Origin: Trichoplusia ni
Lineage: Eukaryota > Arthropoda > Insecta > Lepidoptera > Noctuidae
Length of the DNA stretch: 64,000 bases
NCBI RefSeq assembly: GCF_003590095.1
Contig: NC_039490.1
Location: 9,317,834 to 9,381,833 of the forward strand
Direction: 5' to 3'
A program made the position numbers and the translations under genes. Every line of letters begins with the position of its first letter. Position 1 is the stretch's first letter. The notes beneath the pieces are model-generated. The model searched no databases. It was given only the letters and a program-made list of their open reading frames with translations, and had not been told where the DNA came from. This document shows, in pieces, positions 34,201 to 49,200 of this stretch.

Positions 34201-37200
34201 GCTTTTTTTGGCCTGTAGCTGTATGGTCTTACATTTTCAGTTTTTTTAAATGGTGTTTTAGCTTTAATTTCCGCTGTTTTAGTCTGATAAGATTCAATAT
34301 TTCCTTCAATCATGTCACTTAATGCAGATTTTAAATTTGTTTTCTCATCCTGAGTCAGTGGCATTTGTTCAAGGGCTCTGTTTAGGCCATCTGTCATTTC
34401 TTGAAATACATCACCTGGTAAGGGTTGTTTCAAAATATTTTTTGCCGTATCTAGTAGATCTTTCATCACTTTTTCCTTTTTTGCTGTAGGCAATGGTACA
34501 TTTTGCAAAGTTGTTTCAATGCCCTGCATTATATTATCATGAATATTTTTCTCTAAGTCTCTTATTTCTTTTTCTTCATTTTCTTTTAAAGTTTTACGGT
34601 AGACATCAATATTTACATCAAGTATATCAGCTATTTCGTTTTCCAATTCTTTTTTTTTATTTGGTGGCAAAGGAGTGTTTTCGATCAAGTTTAGTATGCT
34701 ACTCTTAACAGCGTCAACGACGTTATCATCTAAAGGTTTTTTAAATTCTTCCGCTACTATTTTTTTTATCCGTCGTTGTACGTCGTTTCTGTATTCATTG
34801 GGTTGTAGTGATTGTTGAATTTTTCGTTCAATGTCCTGCAAAATATTGTTCTTGACTTCACCTTCATTATCAGCTTTTCTTGGCCTGTAGTTGTAAGTCT
34901 TAACTTTGTCCAACTCTCCAAAAGGAGTCGATGCTGTTATGGTCCTTTGATCAGATTCATGTGATTGTACATTCTTGTCAATCACATTAGATAATTCCGA
35001 CTTCAATTTATTTTTCATATCTTGATTTAGTGGTGCACTGTCGAGAGTTCTATTTAATCCACTTAACATTTTCTCCTTAAAATCACTTGTCAACGGTTCT
35101 TTAAAAATCTCTTCGGCCATATTTTGCAAGCTTGACATCAGTTGTTTTTTTTTATATGAAGAGAGCGGTTCCTTTTCAAGCGTGGCTTCAATATCACGGA
35201 TGATATCATCGCGCATTTTATTTTCTAATACTTTCATTTCTTTTGTTTTCTGCTCTTCGATAGCATCGCGAAAATTTTCGATATTGTCGTCGACTATTCC
35301 AGCTAATTCTTTTTTTATTTCATTCTTCTTGCTTTGTGATAGCGAAGTGTCGTCAAGTATAGCAGATATGCCTTCTTTAACGGCATTAATAACACTTCCA
35401 TCGAGTGGTTTATTTAAATTTTGTTTCGCCATGTCCCTAAGCAACTGCTGGACTTTGTCTCGATATTCATGGCCTTCCAAGGATTGATCAATTTTTTCTT
35501 CAATGTCTTGTAAAATATTCTCCTTTACTTCATTCTCATCTGCAGTCTTCTTCTTCGGCATGTAACTTTTTCTTCTTATTTTAGCTAATTTTCTGAATGG
35601 AGCTGAAGTTTCAATGGCTTTCTTATCAGATTCATATGATTTAACATTATCGTTGATCATATTGCTTAGTTCAGATTTCAAGTTGTTTTTAATTTCCTGA
35701 TTTAGTGATATTTCGTCTAGAGCTTTGCCAAGACCTGCCAACATGTTTTCTTTGAAATTGCCTGTCAATGGTCGATCCAAAATAATTTTTGCGGTTTCCT
35801 TTAGGCCCTTCAACACTTGCATTTTCTTTGATGTAGGTAGGGAGGCTTTTTCTACTGTAGTTTCAATACCTTGCATGATGTGGTCTTGCATATTTTTTTC
35901 CGTTTCTTGGAGTTTTTCTGCTTCCATGTCCTTAAGATTTTCGCGAAAACTATCAACATTCACATCAACGATATCGGTCAACTCGTTTTTCATTACTTTT
36001 TTTTTGCTTAGGGGCAAAGAAGTACCATCGACTACATTAGTTATCCCCTCTTTGACGGCGTCGACAACATTATCATCTAGCGGATTTTGGAATTGCTCGG
36101 TTGCCATTTCTCGGAACTTTTCTTGAACCTCACTCCTGTGTTCGTGAGGTTTTAGCGATTGTTCGATTTTTTTATCAACATCTTGCAGAATATTATTTTT
36201 AACTTCAAATTCATCATTTGCATATGTCGGATGGTAACTAAACTTCCTTTTACGAAAAGCTTTGCCTTTCTGAATAACTTCCTTTTTAGTTTCATATGAG
36301 TCAACATTTTTGTCAATCACATCGGTTAAATCTGTTTGCAACTTGGTTTTCATACCTTGATTTAAAGGGACATCATCAAGGGTTTTATTCAGGCCGCTTA
36401 TCATGTGTTCCTTAACGTCGCTAGTCAACGGTTCTTTGAAAATATCATCAGTCATGGTTTCTAAGCCAGACACCAACTGCTTCTTTTTGTATGACGCTAG
36501 CGGCGCTTTTTCCACAGCATTTTCGAAATCTTGCTTGATCTCACCATGAACTTGGGATTCTAGTTTCTCGATTTCTTTTTCTTCAGATTTTTTAAGATTG
36601 GTTATGTAATTATCAATATTTTCGTCTACTAATGATGTCAATTCGTTACTTATTTTATTCTTTTTAGTTTGTGGTAGTGTAGTTGCATCGATTACAACTT
36701 TTATACCGTCTTTTACTGCGTCAACGACATTTTCATCTAGTGGTTGTTGAAAATGTTTATTTGCCATTTTCCTTAGATCATGTTTGATCCCTGCTCTGTT
36801 TTCATTGGGCTCCAAAGATTGATCAATTTTTTTATCAATTCCATGTAAGATATTTTCTTTAACTTGTTTTTCAAGATTTGTATCTGAATGCTTAAATGGT
36901 GTGTTGTCTATTATATATTGTTTTTGGTTTTCGAAAAAGTCAGCATTTTCACCAATCATCAGGGTTAATTCTGATTTTAATCTATTTTTTAGCTCAATAT
37001 CCATAGGCATTTCGTCGAGAGTTCTATTCATTCCATCAAGCATGTCTTCCCTAAGATCGCCAGTCAACGGCTGTTTGAAAATTTCATCAGCCATTTCATT
37101 CAAAAGTTTCTTTAATTGTCTTTTTTTCTTTGGTGATATATTTGCATTGTCAATGGTTTTTGTGACACCTTCCATAATTTTATCGTGCACTTTGATCTCC

Positions 37201-40200
37201 AATTCCTTTATTTGTTTTTCTTCCTTTTTTATAAGGTTATCACGTAGAATTTTAATATTGTTGTCGACTACATTAGTAAGATCGTTCTTAATTTCGTTCT
37301 TTTTACCTTGAGATAAAGATGTATCATCAAGAATGTGGTCAATACCCTCTTTGACAGCTTCAACTGCACTATCGTTGAGGTGGTTTTGAAATTGCTCGGA
37401 TGCCATCTGTCTTATTTTGTGTTGGATTGCAGCTCTGTCCTCATCAGGTTTTAATTTTTGTTCAAGTTTCCTATTCATCCCCTTAAGGATTTTAGATTTA
37501 ATATCTGCTTCAGTAACCTCCTTTTCCGGTCTCATTTTGTCTTCATGTTTGAAAGGTGTGTGTGCAATGATGTCTTCCCGTTCGGCTTCAAGAGAGTCAA
37601 CATTCTCATCAATGATATGTTCCAGTTCGGTCCTTATCTTGGTACTTATCCCTTGATCCAACGGCACTTCGTCAAGAGTTCGATTCATTTCTTGCTTCAT
37701 TTCGTCCCTAAGATCATCGGTCAACGGTTGTTTGAAAATCTCGTCAGCCATCTCATTCAAGGGTTTGACGAGCTGTCTCTTAGTCTTAGGTGCGATTGGT
37801 GCATGATCTATGGTGTTTGAGATTCCTTCCACGATTTGGTCATGAATTTTATTTTCCAATGCCTTTATTTGTTTTTCTTCATTTTTAATCACTTGATCTC
37901 GTAAAATGTTGATGTCACTGTCAACGATTTCAGCCAAGTCATTTTTGATCTCGTTCTTTTTAGTTTGAGACAAAGAGGTATGATCGATGACATCTTCGAT
38001 TCCGTGTTTGACGGCTTCAACTGCACTATCGTCGAGTGGGTTTTGAAATTGCTCAGTGGCCATCTGTTTCAGTTGTTGTTGAATTTCAGCTCTGTGTTCA
38101 CCGGGTTTCACTTTTTGTTCAATTTCCTTATCCATGTCTTTTAGAATTTTAGATTTTATCTCGCTTTCTGTAACTTCTCTTTCCGGTCTCATTTTGTCTT
38201 CATGTTTGAAAGGTGTGTGTGCAATGATGTATTCCCGTTCGGCTTCAAGAGAGTCAACATTCTCATCAATGATATGTTCCAGTTCGGTCCTTATCTTGGT
38301 ACTTATCCCTTGATCCAACGGCACTTCGTCAAGAGTTCGATTCATTTCTTGCTTCATTTCGTCCCTAAGATCATCGGTCAACGGTTGTTTGAAAATCTCG
38401 TCAGCCATCTCATTCAAGGGTTTGACGAGCTGTCTCTTAGTCTTAGGTGCGATTGGTGCATGATCTATGGTGTTTGAGATTCCTTCCACGATTTGGTCAT
38501 GAATTTTATTTTCCAATGCCTTTATTTGTTTTTCTTCATTTTTAATCACTTGATCTCGTAAAATGTTGATGTCACTGTCAACGATTTCAGCCAAGTCATT
38601 TTTGATCTCGTTCTTTTTAGTTTGAGACAAAGAGGTATGATCGATGACATCTTCGATTCCGTGTTTGACGGCTTCAACTGCACTATCGTCGAGTGGGTTT
38701 TGAAATTGCTCTGTGGCCATCTGTTTCAGTTGTTGTTGAATTTCAGCTCTGTGTTCACCGGGTTTCACTTTTCGTTCAATTTCCTTATCCATGTCTTTTA
38801 GAATTTTAGATTTTATCTCGTTTTCTGTAACTTCTCTTTCCGGTCTCATTTTGTCTTCATGTTTGAAAGGTGTGTGTGCAATGATGTCTTCCCGTTCGGC
38901 TTCAAGAGAGTCAACATTCTCATCAATGATATGTTCCAGTTCGGTCCTTATCTTGGTACTTATCCCTTGATCCAACGGCACTTCGTCAAGAGTTCGATTC
39001 ATTTCTTGCTTCATTTCGTCCCTAAGATCATCGGTCAACGGTTGTTTGAAAATCTCGTCAGCCATCTCATTCAAGGGTTTGACGAGCTGTCTCTTAGTCT
39101 TAGGTGCGATTGGTGCATGGTCTATGGTGTTTGAGATTCCTTCCACGATTTGGTCGTGAATTTTATTTTCCAATGCCTTTATTTGTTTTTCTTCGTTTTT
39201 AATCACTTGATCTCGTAAAATGTTAATGTCACTGTCAACGATTTCAGCCAAGTCATTTTTGATCTCGTTCTTTTTAGTTTGAGACAAAGAGGTATGATCG
39301 ATGACATCTTCGATTCCGTGTTTGACGGCTTCAACTGCACTATCGTCGAGTGGGTTTTGAAATTGCTCAGTGGCCATCTGTTTCAGTTGTTGTTGAATTT
39401 CGGCTCTGTGTTCACCGGGTTTCACTTTTTGTTCAATTTCCTTATCCATGTCTTTTAGAATTTTAGATTTTATCTCGTTTTCTGTAACTTCTCTTTCCGG
39501 TCTCATTTTGTCTTCATGTTTGAAAGGTGTGTGTGCAATGATGTCTTCCCGTTCGGCTTCAAGAGAGTCAACATTCTCATCAATGATGTGTTCCAGTTCG
39601 TTCCTTATCTTGGTACTTATCCCTTGATCCAACGGCACTTCGTCAAGAGTTCGATTCATTTCTTGCTTCATTTCGTCCCTAAGATCATCGGTCAACGGTT
39701 GTTTGAAAATCTCGTCAGCCATCTCATTCAAGGGTTTGACGAGCTGTCTCTTAGTCTTAGGTGCGATTGGTGCATGGTCTATGGTGTTTGAGATTCCTTC
39801 CACGATTTGGTCGTGAATTTTATTTTCCAATGCCTTTATTTGTTTTTCTTCGTTTTTAATCACTTGATCTCGTAAAATGTTGATGTCACTGTCAACGATT
39901 TCAGCCAAGTCATTTTTGATCTCGTTCTTTTTAGTTTGAGACAAAGAGGTATGATCGATGACATCTTCGATTCCGTGTTTGACGGCTTCAATTGCACTGT
40001 CGTCGAGTGGGTTTTGAAATTGCTCAGTGGCCATCTGTTTCAGTTGTTGTTGAATTTCAGCTCTGTGTTCACCGGGTTTCACTTTTCGTTCAATTTCCTT
40101 ATCCATGTCTTTTAGAATTTTAGATTTTATCTCGTTTTCTGTAACTTCTCTTTCCGGTCTCATTTTGTCTTCATGTTTGAAAGGTGTGTGTGCAATGATG

Positions 40201-43200
40201 TCTTCCCGTTCGGCTTCAAGAGAGTCAACATTCTCATCAATGATATGTTCCAGTTCGGTCCTTATCTTGGTACTTATCCCTTGATCCAACGGCACTTCGT
40301 CAAGAGTTCGATTCATTTCTTGCTTCATTTCGTCCCTAAGATCATCGGTCAACGGTTGTTTGAAAATCTCGTCAGCCATCTCATTCAAGGGTTTGACGAG
40401 CTGTCTCTTAGTCTTAGGTGCGATTGGTGCATGGTCTATGGTGTTTGAGATTCCTTCCACGATTTGGTCGTGAATTTTATTTTCCAATGCCTTTATTTGT
40501 TTTTCTTCATTTTTAATCACTTGATCTCGTAAAATGTTGATGTCACTGTCAACGATTTCAGCCAAGTCATTTTTGATCTCGTTCTTTTTAGTTTGAGACA
40601 AAGAGGTATGATCGATGACATCTTCGATTCCGTGTTTGACGGCTTCAACTGCACTATCGTCGAGTGGGTTTTGAAATTGCTCTGTGGCCATCTGTTTCAG
40701 TTGTTGTTGAATTTCAGCTCTGTGTTCACCGGGTTTCACTTTTCGTTCAATTTCCTTATCCATGTCTTTTAGAATTTTAGATTTTATCTCGTTTTCTGTA
40801 ACTTCTCTTTCCGGTCTCATTTTGTCTTCATGTTTGAAAGGTGTGTGTGCAATGATGTCTTCCCGTTCGGCTTCAAGAGAGTCAACATTCTCATCAATGA
40901 TATGTTCCAGTTCGGTCCTTATCTTGGTACTTATCCCTTGATCCAACGGCACTTCATCAAGAGTTCTATTCATTTCTTGCTTCATTTCGTCCCTAAGATC
41001 ATCGGTCAACGGTTGTTTGAAAATCTCGTCAGCCATCTCATTCAAGGGTTTGACGAGCTGTCTCTTAGTCTTAGGTGCGATTGGTGCATGGTCTATGGTG
41101 TTTGAGATTCCTTCCACGATTTGGTCATGAATTTTATTTTCCAGTGCCTTTATTTGTTTTTCTTCATTTTTAATCACTTGATCTCGTAAAATGTTGATGT
41201 CACTGTCAACGATTTCAGCCAAGTCATTTTTGATCTCGTTCTTTTTAGTTTGAGACAAAGAGGTATGATCGATGACATCTTCGATTCCGTGTTTGACGGC
41301 TTCAATTGCACTGTCGTCGAGTGGGTTTTGAAATTGCTCAGTGGCCATCTGTTTCAGTTGTTGTTGAATTTCGGCTCTGTGTTCACCGGGTTTCACTTTT
41401 TGTTCAATTTCCTTATCCATGTCTTTTAGAATTTTAGATTTTATCTCGTTTTCTGTAACTTCTCTTTCCGGTCTCATTTTGTCTTCATGTTTGAAAGGTG
41501 TGTGTGCAATGATGTCTTCCCGTTCGGCTTCAAGAGAGTCAACATTCTCATCAATGATATGTTCCAGTTCGGTCCTTATCTTGGTACTTATCCCTTGATC
41601 CAACGGCACTTCGTCAAGAGTTCGATTCATTTCTTGCTTCATTTCGTCCCTAAGATCATCGGTCAACGGTTGTTTGAAAATCTCGTCAGCCATCTCATTC
41701 AAGGGTTTGACGAGCTGTCTCTTAGTCTTAGGTGCGATTGGTGCATGGTCTATGGTGTTTGAGATTCCTTCCACGATTTGGTCGTGAATTTTATTTTCCA
41801 ATTTCTTTATTTGCTTTTCCTCTTTTTTAATCACTTGATCTCGTAAAATATTGATGTTACTGTCAACGATTTCAGCCAAGTCATTTTTGATCTCGTTCTT
41901 TTTAGTTTGAGACAAAGAGGTATGATCGATGATATCTTCAATTCCGTGTTTGACGGCTTCAACTGCACTGTCGTCAAGTGGGTTTCGGAATTGCTCAGTG
42001 GCCATCTGTTTGATTTTTTGTTGGATTTCAGTTCTGTTTTCATCAGGTTTAACTTTCTGTTCAATTTTCTTGTCTATGCCTTTCAGAATATTGGATTTGA
42101 TTTCATTTTCATCAAAATCATTTTCCGTTCCTAAATGTTCGACGTGTTTAAAAGGTGCATGTGTAAGTATGTCTTCTCTTTCTGCTTCAAAGTTATCAAT
42201 ATTCTGATCAATTAATAGTGATAATTCAGACTTTAATTTAGTCCTCATCAACTGATCCATGGGCATTTCGTCTAGAGCTCTCTTCATTCCATCTTTCATT
42301 TCGCCTCTTAGATCACCTGTCAGCGATTGTTTGAAGAGCTCATCAGCCATTTCATTAAGCAGTTTTTTTAATAGTCTTTTTTTCTTAGGCGAAATCGATG
42401 CCTTTTCTATAGTATCTGAGATCCCTTCCATAATCTTGTCGTGTACTTTTATTTCTAATTCCTTAATTTGCTGTTCTTCTTTTTTAATCAGATTATCCCG
42501 TAAAATGTTAATATTACTTTCAACAACATCGTTCAGTTCATGTTTGATAGCATACTTTTTACCTTGAGATAACGACGTATCGTCAAGAATATGGTCAATA
42601 CCGTCTTTGACATATTCGATGGCACTGTCATCGAGAGGTTTTAAAAATTGCTCTGTGGCCATATCCTTTACCTTTTTTTGTATTTCTGCTCTATCCTCAT
42701 CGGGTTTCAGGTTTTGTTCAATTCTCTTATCCATTCCCTTCAGAATTTTAGATTTAACATCATCCTCTGTAACCTCTTTTTCCCGTCTTAAGTTATCTAC
42801 GTGCTTAAAAGGTGTGTGAGCAATTATGTCTTCCCTTTCAGCTTCATAAGAGTTAACGTTCTCATCAATCAGAAGTGCTAATTCAGACCTTAATCTAGAT
42901 TTTAACTCTAAATCCAACGGCATTTCATCAAGGGTTTTATTCATTCCATCCTTCATATCTTCCCTAAGATCTCCAGTCAGCGGTTGTTTGAAAATGTCGT
43001 CTGCCATTTCATTAAGTAGCTTCATTAATAGTTTCTTCTTTTTAGGCGAAATCGGGGCCTTGTCTATAGTATTTGCGATTCCTTCCAACATTTTATCATG
43101 TACTTTTATTTCCAATTCTTTGATTTGTTTTTCTTCTTTTTTTACAAGGTTATTACGTAAGATATTAATATTGCTTTCAACTATTCCGGTCAAGTCGTTT

Positions 43201-46200
43201 TTAATTTCCTTTTTTTTGCCTTCAGGTATTGAAACTTCATAAAGAATATCGTCTATACCATCTTTGACAGCTTCAACCGCATCATCATTGAGCGGCTTCT
43301 GGAATTCCTCGGTAGCCATCTGTTTGAGTTTTTGTTGAATCTCATTTTTATTCTCATCAGATTTTAACTTATGTTCAATTTCCTGATCCATTGCCTTTAA
43401 AATTTTTGATTTAATTTCGCCTTCATCAACTTCTCTTTCTGGTCTTATCACATCTAAGTGCTTGAAAGGTGCGTGGGTAATTATATTTTCCTTTTCAGTT
43501 TCAAAATTATCACAGTTTTGGTCAATCAACAGGGTTAATTCTGATTTTAACCTACTCCTTAGCTCTAGATCCAACGGCATTTCGTCAAGAGTTTTATTCA
43601 TACCCTCCATGATATCTTCTCTTAGGTCTCCAGTTAGAGGTTGCTTAAAGATCTCGTCAGCCATTTCATTAAGCAGCTTCATTAATAATTTCTTCTTCTT
43701 GGGCGAAATTGGTGCCTTGTCTATAGTATTTGAAATACCTTCCATAATTTTATCGTGCACCCGTGTTTCTAGTTCTTTAATTTGCTTTTCTTCCTTTTTA
43801 ATAAGATTATCACGTAAAATGTCAATATTACCTTCTACTACTTCAGCTAGCTCTTCTTTAATATAGTTCTTTTTACCTTGGTACAGTGAGGTATTGTCAA
43901 GTATTTGGTTAATACCGACCTTGACGGCATCAACTACGTCATCGTCAAGTGGTTTTTTTAATTGCTCAGTCGCCATTTCTTTTACCTTTTGTTGTATTTC
44001 TGTTCTTTCCTCATCAGGTTTTAATGTTTGCTCTATTTTCCTATCCAAATCTTGTAAAATATTTGTTCTTACTTCACTTTCGTCAACTTCTATTTCGGGT
44101 TCATAGCTTAATTCTGCTGCATCTATTTTCTTCAAAGGCGTACTAGCTTTAATAGCTTGTTTATCGGATTCGTAAGATTCAACATTTGCTTCGATTACTT
44201 GAACTAATTCGGATTTCAATTGATTTTTTATTTCTTCAGTTAACGGCATTTCATCTAAGGCTTTGTTAGTTCCTTTTAGTAAAGCTCCTCGAAGATCACC
44301 AACAAATGGTTGTTTAAATATGTCATCTGTCATATCCTGCAAAAGTTTCGTGAATTGTTTCTTTTTCTTTTCAGAAATCGGTGCATTTTCTACTGCCGCT
44401 GACATACCATGCATGATGTTAACGTGTACATTCTCCTCTAACTCCTTTACTTTCCTTGTTTCTTTCTCTTTGAGACTATCCTTCAACATTTCTATGTTTT
44501 CGTCTACAACGTCAACCAATTCATCTTTTATTTCATTTTTTTTACGTTTTTCCAGGGAACTGTCGTCAACTATGTTAATAATTCCATCCCTGACGGCATC
44601 TACGACATCTTCAGTAAGCGGATTTTGAAATAGATCTGTTGCCATTTCGTTAATTTGTCTTTGGATCTGATTTCTAGTTTTAGGAGAGCTTATTTTGTGT
44701 TCAATAGTATGATCAATGCCCTGTAAAATGTTATTTTTAATTTCAGCCTCATCTACTTCTTTAGGTTTCACAGTTGGTTTAGTGATAATGGTTTTAATGT
44801 TATCACGCAATGCTTCTATGTTTTCGTCTACTACGTCATTCAAGTCGGCCTTGATCAATTCCTTTCTATCTTCAGAAATCGTGGATTTATCAAGAATATT
44901 CGTTATGCCATGTTTGATTGTGTCTCGAGCGCCATCACTGATTGGTTGTTTGAAAACATCATCCGTCATATGTTTTAATTTTGTTATTAATTCTGTTTTG
45001 TTTTCTATAGACAGGGGAGTTTCTTCAATAGTTGACTCAATTCCTTCTATAATTCTGTCAAGTGCAATATCCTCAAATTTTTTCACGTCTTCTAATTCTT
45101 CTTTTTTGAGTTCTTCTCGAATTAATTGTATATTTTTATCAACCATGGTATTTAAGTCAGACCTGATTTCATTTTTCTTGTTTTTAGATAAAGGTAATTT
45201 ATCAATGATATCGCTTATGCCGCTTTTAATAATCTCATCTACCCCATATCCTACTGATTGCACAAATGTGTCATTTGTCAAGTCTTGTAGTTGCTTAATC
45301 AGTTCCATTTTTTGCTCGTTAGGTATTGATGCTTTCTCAATTGTTGTTTTTATTCCTTCCAATATCGTATTTTCTGCTTGAATCTGAAAGTCTTGTAATT
45401 GATTCGACTCTAGTTGACTTTTACTGTCTTGTAAAGTTTCTATTGCATCGTCAACCTTGTCAGATAGTTCGGTCATAATTTGATCCCGTCTGTTCTGAGG
45501 TATAGCTGCTTCATTAAGAATATTATTTATACCATCCTTAATCAAGTCTCTGACACCATCCGTGAAAGGTTGCTGAAAAACTTCATCCGTCATAACTTTT
45601 AACTGTGTTGTCAGTTCTATTTTTTCATCCTTAGCTAGGGGTGCTTCCTCGATGGTAGTTTCAATTCCCGTCAAAAGGCTGTTTCGGGCGTGAAGTTCAT
45701 AGCCTTGAATAAGTTTGTGTTTAGCTTCTTCTAGTTTTTTATTTTCGCATAACACTGTGTCTACGTTGTCGTCAATCATACTCATTAACTGATTTTTCAA
45801 CAATTTTTGTTGATCTGTGGGTATTGATGACTCTTGAATAATTTTGTTGATTCCGTCCTTGATGATGTTGGGTGCACTATCTGAAAAGGGATTGCTGAAA
45901 ACATCATTAGTCAACTCCCTCATTGGTTTTAATACTTCTTCCTTCATTTCTTGACTTATTGATGATTTTTCCAATATTGTGTTGATTCCCATCAAAATGT
46001 TATCCCGAGCGGATATAGCCGATTCTTTTACTTGTTTATTTCCCTTTTCTATTTCTTTGCTTAGGAATGCAGTCAAATTTTTATCTATAATGGAATTTAA
46101 TTCTTTTTCCAATTCATTTTTCTGATCGGAGTCTAATGATGTTTCTTCAAGCACGCTAGATACACGATCTTTCATTGTATTTGGAGAACCCTGTGATTGT

Positions 46201-49200
46201 GGTTCTTTAAAAAACATAGTTACAACTTTTTTTAATTTAGCTTTAATAGCTCCTTTTTTGTCTTCTGGTATAGACGAGTCTTCGATAGCAGTCTGAAACT
46301 CCTGCATCATATTCTTCTCTACACTAACTTCTTTGAGTTTCTGTTTTTCTTCAGTTACTTTTGATATTTCTTCCTTATCTGAAAGCTCATCACGTAAGGA
46401 GTTAATTTGCTCTTCAACCAAATCGGCCAACTGCTCTTTAATCTTGACTTTTTCTTCTGGCGATAACGGCACCTCATCAAGAACTTTAGCCGTCTCGAGT
46501 TTTAGAATTTTTTCAACATCATCAGTCAGTGGTTTACTTAAAATGTCAGCTGCTTTATCACGTAATTGTTTTTTTAATTCCTCTTTTTCATCTTCTGATA
46601 TAGGTGATTGATCGATGGAAGCTTCCAGTCCTTTTAAAATATTATCTTTAACCTTTGTTTGCTCTTGGATGCGCGTTTCTACATCTTTAAAGTTTTTAAC
46701 CACAGCCTTTTCAACTTGTTCATTCAATTCCCCTTTCTGTTGACTTGAGATTCCGGACTGTTCAATATTCTTTCCTAATTCTTCTTTGACTTTTTCTTCT
46801 GCCTGGTCTAATAGCGGTTGAATGACGTTTTCCGTGAATGCGGCTTCAATTTTCTTTTCCAATTCTTTTCTTTTATCAGTAGACATAGGTGTCTTTTCAA
46901 TAATTTTGGCAACTTTCTTTTTTACGGCTTCTTCTATCTGCTTTGGGTCTTTTCCCTGAGCCACCATTTCTTCCAAATCTTTTGCAATCGACATTTCAAT
47001 CAACGTTTGCATATTTTTCTTCACGTCATCGCTTAAGTTGGTTTGATTAATGATGTCATTGATGTCAAGTTTTAATTGTTGCTTGACTTCATCATTTATT
47101 GGCTTATGAATATTTTTAGAAAGTGTTTCGTCGAATTTTTTTTTCAAGTCTTCTTTGTTTGCCGGCTCAATGCCTAATTTATCCATAGCTTTGTCTATAT
47201 CAGTTAGTATAGATTGTTTAATAACACCTTTACCTGTACCTCGTAAAGGCATAAAATCAAAATTCTTGCCAACTATATTAGCTAATTGATCTTTTACATC
47301 AGATTTAGCTTCCTCTGGAATCAATGCGTTACCATCTACCATGTTGTTTAATTCTTTTTTTATTGTTTCTTTTATCTTAACAGATACTGGACGGTCCAAA
47401 TTTTCATTCAACGCATTTTTTATTTGTTCCGCTAATTGATTCTTTTTTAATCTAGGTATATTAAGGTTTTCTATAATATTTTCCATATCATTGGCTATTG
47501 CATCTTTAACATATGCTATGTTTTTTCCTTGCTTCGGCAGTTGTTCTAAATCTTTCTTAATGATATTTGACATTTGATCTTTAATTTCGTCAGGAATTGA
47601 ATCGTCATCCACAATGTCGAGAATATCATCATTGATACTTTCTTTCACCTCATCGGTTAATGGTTTGTACAATTTCTCAGAAAGCATATCTTTGACATTA
47701 CTTTTCAACTGCTTCTTGTCGGTGGCGTCAAGAGGTAATTGATCAATTACTTTACCTACGTCTTTTGTTAATTTAATTTTTAAATCGTCAACTTTCTTCT
47801 TCTTTTTAACTGATTCATCCAAATCATTATTTAAGACTTCAGCTAACTTCCTTTTCAATTCATCACGCTCATCAATGGGGATTGATGAGGATTCCAAAAT
47901 ATTTTGGATATCATCTTGAATAGTACCTTTCACGTTCGATATCGTATCTCCTACTTTTTCGTTTAACTTGTCTTTCAATTTTTCTTTAAGTTCCTCTTTT
48001 TGTTCTGCAGATAACGGCAATTCGTCAAGAAATTTTGCCACATCCTTTTCTACGTTGTCTTTAACCTGGATTCCAAATTTTGAGTCACGCGCCTTATATA
48101 ACTTGATTCCCATAGAGTCAGTCAATTTCTTTTTTAATACTTCTTTCTTTTCTTCTGGCAGCACTGTATCGTTAACTTTGCTAGCAATTTCATCCAATAT
48201 TGTTTCCTTCAAATCCTCGGAGATCGATGTATCTAAATTGTTAGACAGCATTTGCTTAAGTTTATTTTTTAAATGTAGCTTGCCGCCTCTGTCAATCGGT
48301 GATTTATCAATGGTTTTATTAAGTTCCGTTAGCATTTTCGTTTTTACCTTACCGATATCTGTCTTCAGATGTGCCATGGCTTTATCAAAATCTTTTGACA
48401 GGGAGCTACCGACTTCGTCCATTAAAAGATTCTTTTTTTCTTTAGCAATTGGCGCTTCATCGATTATGTTCATAATTTCGTCTGTTATATTATCTTTTAA
48501 TTCTTCTGTCAACCCTCTATTACTGTTTTCGGCGAGAACGTTCTCTATATTCTGTTTCAGAATTTTTTTCTCTTCTTTATCCAAAGGAACTTTTTCGATA
48601 GCCTCATTAATATTTTTCAATATTGCTTCCTCTATGTCACCTACATTTGTGTTTGCAACGGGTATGGAATCCAATATTTTTGCAGCAGTTTCTCCTAATC
48701 TTTCCTTTAAATGACTCATTTCTTTTTGGCTTTGTGTAATCGGCGCTTGATCAACAATTTCGTTAATTTCTTCACCAATTGTTTCTTTTAAATGTTGTGG
48801 CAACGGTTTATTTATATGCTTTGCTAAAGTATTCTTTAATTCACTCAATACATTTTTCTTCTCTTTTACATCCATAGGAAAGCTTTTGACAACTTCATTT
48901 GCAGTTTTAGTTAGGACTTTTTTTAAGTCTTTGTCATTTTCTCCCTTTTTTAGACCACGGAATGCTTTATCGAAACTTTTCATTAACGTGCTGCTCATGT
49001 TTCTTTTTAAATCTGCATTTTTCTCTGGTGGTATACGACTTTCATCAATTATGTTGTCAATTTTATTCAGTAAGTCATACTTTACATGTTCTCGTTCTTT
49101 TTTTTCAGCGTCGAACAGTAACGTATCCAAGTTATTGGCAATTTCTTTATCAAACCTAGATTTAAGTTCGTTCTTTTTCTCTTTTGTGATAGGTGCAGAA

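Noticed and set aside
37417..41762. Seven near-identical 91-codon plus-strand open frames spaced 657 bp apart
   Set aside because: They are exact antisense shadows of the tandem coding array of the giant gene. The spacing and identity follow from the sense repeat, and they have no independent start or splice context.
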